DNA of 8,471 bases, taken from assembly GCA_020054355.1 (NCBI GenBank), contig JAGVLI010000238.1:1-8471 (forward strand), given 5' to 3'. Below the pieces are notes generated by a model. That model was given only the letters and a program-made list of their open reading frames with translations, did not search any database and was not told the DNA's origin. The stretch comes from Planctomycetales bacterium. Lineage in GTDB: Bacteria; Planctomycetota; Planctomycetia; Gemmatales; Gemmataceae. Shown in pieces: positions 5,841 to 8,471 of this stretch. The position numbers and the translations under genes were made by a program. The stretch's first letter is position 1. The number at the start of each line of letters is the position of its first letter.

Positions 5841-6848
5841 ATGTCTTCTCGCCTTCTGTGCCGGCTCTGGCTGCCCTTCATCGTCCTGATTCTGGTTGCG
5901 GGCCGGGCCGATGCCGCCGAAACGGACAAGTACCTGCCCGACGACACCAACGGCGTGATCTCGCTGAATGTCCGGCAAGTCGTGGATTCCCCACTATTCA
6001 AGAAGACTTACCTGCCGCAGTTGCAGCAGCAACTGAAGGGTCAGGCCGATTTGTACAAGCAGCTGCAAGCCATTGGCTTCGAGCCGTTTCGCGACATTGA
6101 CCGTGCGCTGCTGGCCTTCGCCGACAGCTGCGAGCGCCCCGGCGGCAAGGCGGAGCCGGGCTTCCTGCTCATCTTTCACGGCAAGCTCGACCTGGCCAAG
6201 ACGCATGCCAAGCTGGCGGAGTTGGCGCCCTTTCTGAAACAGGCATTGAAGATTCAGAAGAGTGGGGCCAATACGATCTATGAGATTGCCGGCGAAGAGC
6301 GCAACTTCTTCTTCGCGCTGCCGGATCGCAATACGCTGGTCTTCGCGCCGCGCCGCGAGCCGGTCAGCGACGCCCTGGAGCGGGGCGCTGGCAAGAAGAA
6401 GCTGGCGCTGAAGAACAAGGAGGTTGCGGAACTCATCGCCAAGACCGACGGCAAGCAGGCGCTCTGGGTGGTGGCCACTGGCGGAACCACGCTGTCGTTC
6501 GAGTCGGTACTGACCGGACCGAAGGGCAACAAGACCGAACAGATGGCGCGAAAGACCCTGGCCGATTCGGGCGTCTACGAGGTGAGCGGCGGGTTCTGGC
6601 TCACGGACAACGTGAAGGCCGCCTTCGGCGTCAAGGTGCAAACGACGCAGGCCGCCAGGGCCGTCAGTGATGCACTCCAGGCTGAGTTGGCCAAGGCCAT
6701 CGACAAGGGTTTTGACGGCACGCTGGACGACCCGCGCTTCTCTCCGGTGCGCGAGTTCCTCAAGGAAATGGTCATTGCCGGGGACGGCAAGCACATCGTC
6801 ATTCAGAGCGAGGTGGCGGGACGGGTCATCACGAATTCGGTGAAGTGA
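5841..6848 (+). CDS. Secreted planctomycete-type protein of unknown function
   Basis: A 335-residue exported protein. A signal peptide spans about residues 1-25 (LPFIVLILVAG core, probable cleavage after ADA). There is no lipobox cysteine at the right place and no further membrane segment. The mature N-terminus KYLPDDTNGVISLNVRQVVDSPLFKK resembles a motif I associate with secreted hypothetical proteins of planctomycetes (a 'lipid/peptidase-free' alpha-beta repeat protein), but I know no function for it. The middle contains RNFFFALPDRNTLVFAPRRE (about 154-173), which looks like a beta-hairpin, then lysine-rich helices. No catalytic motif is apparent. The start is supported by GGAGG at 5827-5831, 9 nt before ATG. 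It may follow the HEAT-repeat gene in one transcript (81-nt gap). Confidence 0.7.
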   Translation: MSSRLLCRLWLPFIVLILVAGRADAAETDKYLPDDTNGVISLNVRQVVDSPLFKKTYLPQLQQQLKGQADLYKQLQAIGFEPFRDIDRALLAFADSCERPGGKAEPGFLLIFHGKLDLAKTHAKLAELAPFLKQALKIQKSGANTIYEIAGEERNFFFALPDRNTLVFAPRREPVSDALERGAGKKKLALKNKEVAELIAKTDGKQALWVVATGGTTLSFESVLTGPKGNKTEQMARKTLADSGVYEVSGGFWLTDNVKAAFGVKVQTTQAARAVSDALQAELAKAIDKGFDGTLDDPRFSPVREFLKEMVIAGDGKHIVIQSEVAGRVITNSVK

Positions 6849-6851
6849 ACC

Positions 6852-6875
6852 GCCAATCAACAGTCCCGCGTTGGC
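6852..6875 (+). terminator. Weak hairpin between convergent genes
   Basis: GCCAA (6852-6856) and TTGGC (6871-6875) flank 14 nt, followed from about 6882 by a T-rich tract. It lies in the 29-nt gap between two tail-to-tail genes, where a terminator is expected. The stem is only 5 bp and the T-rich tract is largely the lysine codons of the opposite gene, so support is thin. Confidence 0.2.
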
Positions 6876-6877
6876 AG

Positions 6878-7171
6878 CTAGGTTTTCTTCTTTTTCTTTT
6901 GAATCGCGGCCTTTTTCTTCAAGCCGAGGTCATCGCACAGGCCGTCCAGACCGATGCCGCCCACTTCCCTGTATGACCGGCGCGACTCTTCAATGAGGGC
7001 GAGAAACTGAGGATTGTTGGCCAGGGCAATGGACTCCCAGTCGGATCCGGAAAGGTCCTTGACGGCTGCGAGTGGCTTCCCGTTGCGCGTCAGGATCACC
7101 GGGCCTTCCTTGGCAAGGGCAACCACATCCGGCAAGTTCAGGCCGGCTTTGTCGAGCGAGACGACTTTCAT
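6878..7171 (-). CDS. Phd/YefM-like antitoxin, solitary
   Basis: A 97-residue protein whose N-terminal ~50 residues match the Phd/YefM antitoxin DNA-binding fold: MKVVSLDKAGLNLPDVV, then EGPVILTRNGKPLAAVKDL (22-40), where 'VILTRNGKPLAAV' is the family's typical strand-turn-strand. In known members this part dimerises and binds operator DNA, and the C-terminus wraps a toxin. Here the C-terminal part ends in a very basic tail (eight lysines in the last 13 residues). The start is supported by AAGAGGTG (complement of 7177-7184) about 6 nt upstream. No PIN, RelE or Doc toxin gene lies on either side: the next gene downstream is convergent (29 nt away) and the upstream one is the DUF1080 protein (57 nt away). 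It may therefore act as a stand-alone DNA-binding protein or pair with a distant toxin. Confidence 0.75.
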   Translation of the reverse strand: MKVVSLDKAGLNLPDVVALAKEGPVILTRNGKPLAAVKDLSGSDWESIALANNPQFLALIEESRRSYREVGGIGLDGLCDDLGLKKKAAIQKKKKKT

Positions 7172-7213
7172 AACTGCACCTCTTCGCCGCCGATCCGCAG
7201 GACGTTGTGAGTT

Positions 7214-7227
7214 TTCGATTCATCGAA
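7214..7227. promoter_or_regulatory. Palindrome upstream of the antitoxin gene
   Basis: TTCGAT (7214-7219) and ATCGAA (7222-7227) form a perfect 6-bp dyad around a 2-nt centre. It sits just after the DUF1080 stop and 42 nt upstream of the antitoxin start. The 2-nt centre is too short for an RNA loop but fits a protein-binding dyad. Phd/YefM proteins are known to repress their own genes through palindromes, so this is a candidate operator. Confidence 0.25.
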
Positions 7228-7228
7228 C

Positions 7229-8044
7229 TTACTTCGCATTCACCGGCTTCGGCTTGTCCTTGCCTTGCGGCGATACCTTTTGCGCCGTGGCGGGTATCTT
7301 GGCTTCCTCCGGCTTGATGAGCGGCAAGTCGTCCTTCAGCTTCTTCAGGTAAAAATCCTTGTACTGAATGGTCATCGGCGGGCCGACGTGGACTTGCACG
7401 CCGAGCACGCCTTCGAGCTTGCGGCCTTTCTCGTCCAGGTCGATGACATCCACCGTCGGATGACCGTCGATCCAGTGCTGGTGGCGGTTGCCCTCGACCA
7501 GCACGCGGAAATCGTGCCACTCGCCGGCCTTGAATTCCTTCAGCGGAAACTCGCCGACCACCCACGGCTGGCCTTGCGGGTCGATGATGACCTTCTCGCT
7601 GGTATGGGCCAAGATGCGCCGGCCGCGCTCCTCGTAGAGCATGCCGTTGTAGTCGGCGCGGTTGGAAACCACGTCGCACTGGTAGCCGACGACGACGGTT
7701 TCGCCCAGGTCGGGCCGTTCCGTGCTGCGGTACTGCAAGCCGCTGTTGCCGCCCGGCGACACCTTCACCTTGACGCGCAGCTCGAAGTTCTTGACCTTGC
7801 CGCCCTTCCAGACGATGAAGCGGTTGTAGTCGAGCTTGCCGTCGGCGGTGCCGGTCAGGCTGCCGTCCTCCACCTTCCAGTATTTCGCGCTGCCTTCCCA
7901 GCCAGTAAGGTCCTTGCCGTTGAAGATGGCTTCAAAGCCTTCCGGCGGCTTCGGCTCGTCGCTGAATAGCGAGCCTGAACCGTCGATCGCCAGGATCGCG
8001 ATAACGTTCCAGAGGACCAGACGGACGATGACAGTTCCGCTCAT
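7229..8044 (-). CDS. Secreted DUF1080 protein (3-keto-disaccharide hydrolase-like)
   Basis: A 271-residue exported protein with a concanavalin-like jelly-roll fold of the DUF1080 family, whose members include 3-keto-glycoside hydrolases and which is greatly expanded in planctomycetes. Residues 5-20 are the hydrophobic core of a signal sequence, with cleavage likely before about residue 29. Family motifs in order: FNGKDLTGWEG (41-51), YWKVEDGSL (55-63), GGNSGLQYR (98-106), GYQCDV (120-125), GMLYEE (134-139), EWHDFRV (175-181), HWIDG (190-194), and the closing VGPPMTIQYKDFYLKKL (220-236). The last 30 residues are a charged, proline-rich tail. AGGAG (complement of 8051-8055) lies 6 nt upstream of the ATG. 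It follows the cytochrome-domain gene by 84 nt on the same strand. Its exact substrate is not readable from sequence. Confidence 0.9.
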   Translation of the reverse strand: MSGTVIVRLVLWNVIAILAIDGSGSLFSDEPKPPEGFEAIFNGKDLTGWEGSAKYWKVEDGSLTGTADGKLDYNRFIVWKGGKVKNFELRVKVKVSPGGNSGLQYRSTERPDLGETVVVGYQCDVVSNRADYNGMLYEERGRRILAHTSEKVIIDPQGQPWVVGEFPLKEFKAGEWHDFRVLVEGNRHQHWIDGHPTVDVIDLDEKGRKLEGVLGVQVHVGPPMTIQYKDFYLKKLKDDLPLIKPEEAKIPATAQKVSPQGKDKPKPVNAK

Positions 8045-8066
8045 CGGTTTCTCCTGGAGTTGAAGG

Positions 8067-8098
8067 ATCGTTTCCGCAGGACCGTCGCGCGAAACGAT
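8067..8098. repeat. 8-bp inverted repeat in the cytochrome-DUF1080 gap
   Basis: ATCGTTTC (8067-8074) and GAAACGAT (8091-8098) are perfect reverse complements separated by 16 nt. They fill much of the 84-nt gap between the cytochrome-domain gene and the DUF1080 gene, about 23 nt upstream of the latter's start. This could be a transcription-factor dyad or an intercistronic RNA hairpin. No T-run accompanies it on either strand. Confidence 0.35.
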
Positions 8099-8128
8099 GA
8101 ATCGGCGAGGAAATGAAATCCCGATCTC

Positions 8129-8471
8129 TCATGACTTGCCGGCGGCTTTTTCCTTCGCCCGATGGGTGCGCGGGAACGGCGGCGCTCCCTCATTGATCCA
8201 ACGGCGCACGGTATCTATTTCCCCATCGGTCAGTTCCAGGGCGTCGGGCGGCGGCATGACCTTTTTCGGGTCCGCGCTGAGCAGTAGCTGAAACAACGAC
8301 GACTGGCTGACATTGCCGGGGACGATCACCTTGCGTTTCGCCACCAGCAAGTCGTAGTTCAGCACCTTGATGCCGTTCTTGGCGTTGCCCAGCTTGTGGC
8401 ACTCGTAGCACTTGTCCTGCATGATCTGCTTGACCTCGCCGGCCAGCTTGGAGGCCGCCAGCCCCTGCGCC
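8129..8471 (-). CDS. Planctomycete-type cytochrome c domain protein (partial, C-terminal part)
   Basis: The reading frame stays open to the window edge, so the N-terminus is missing; 113 residues are visible from 8470. The heme-binding motif CYECH (visible residues 21-25) gives the covalent cysteines and the proximal histidine. VMPPP (71-75) gives the probable distal methionine M72. Around them are features typical of the PSCyt1-like domain: NYDLLVAKRKVIVPGNVSQSSLFQLL (38-63) and LTDGEIDTVRRWINEGAP (80-97). The protein should be exported, since heme c is attached in the periplasm, but its signal lies outside the window. An internal ATG at 8422 is not the start: it would cut the domain just before the heme motif, and coding continues upstream. 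Here the domain is C-terminal, with only a short basic tail after it, whereas planctomycete proteins with DUF1549/DUF1553 carry it at the N-terminus. Confidence 0.85.
   Translation of the reverse strand, partial: AQGLAASKLAGEVKQIMQDKCYECHKLGNAKNGIKVLNYDLLVAKRKVIVPGNVSQSSLFQLLLSADPKKVMPPPDALELTDGEIDTVRRWINEGAPPFPRTHRAKEKAAGKS

Noticed and set aside
5994..6860. Minus-strand open frame (288 codons) opposite the secreted protein at 5841-6848
   Set aside because: The plus-strand gene has a good ribosome site and signal peptide, and the antisense frame shows no motif or start signal.
7265..7969. Plus-strand open frame (234 codons) opposite the DUF1080 gene
   Set aside because: The DUF1080 motifs on the minus strand are unambiguous; the plus-strand translation is a valine/alanine-rich shadow.

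Overview
The window reads as chromosomal DNA from a planctomycete, probably a Gemmataceae-like lineage. The evidence is high G+C coding, several secreted proteins of planctomycete type, a DUF1080 (3-keto-disaccharide hydrolase-like) protein, and a planctomycete-type c-type cytochrome domain with CYECH and VMPP motifs. No organism name can be read from the sequence itself. There is no gene-free stretch over 300 bases; the longest gap is 140 nt (1060-1199).

Layout, left to right. Plus strand: an OB-fold/HD-domain exoribonuclease of the YhaM type (46-1059); an intergenic REPIN-like nested palindrome (1073-1137) and a small hairpin (1145-1161); a class I SAM-dependent methyltransferase (1200-2021); a good sigma70-like promoter (2030-2058) followed by a secreted protein with two thioredoxin-fold domains (2116-3249). 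Next is a likely promoter (3283-3312) driving a tightly coupled pair: a RecF/SMC-like AAA ATPase (3351-4616) and a DUF4276-family protein with TOPRIM-like acidic motifs (4618-5211). Two secreted proteins follow: a HEAT-repeat protein (5244-5759) and a planctomycete-type protein of unknown function (5841-6848). Minus strand, right to left: the C-terminal part of a cytochrome c domain protein running off the window edge (8129-8471), a secreted DUF1080 protein (7229-8044), and a solitary Phd/YefM-like antitoxin (6878-7171) that meets the plus-strand genes tail to tail.

The most system-like element is the ATPase + DUF4276 pair. It has one promoter, a 1-nt intergenic gap and a shared shadow of ATPase/TOPRIM defence modules such as PARIS, AbiL and OLD-type systems. 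The ATPase gene has a central segment much lower in G+C than its surroundings, which suggests horizontal acquisition. An anti-phage role is an inference, not shown by the sequence. The rest looks like ordinary planctomycete periplasmic, redox and carbohydrate functions. The REPIN-like element and the orphan antitoxin are the other points worth a second look.
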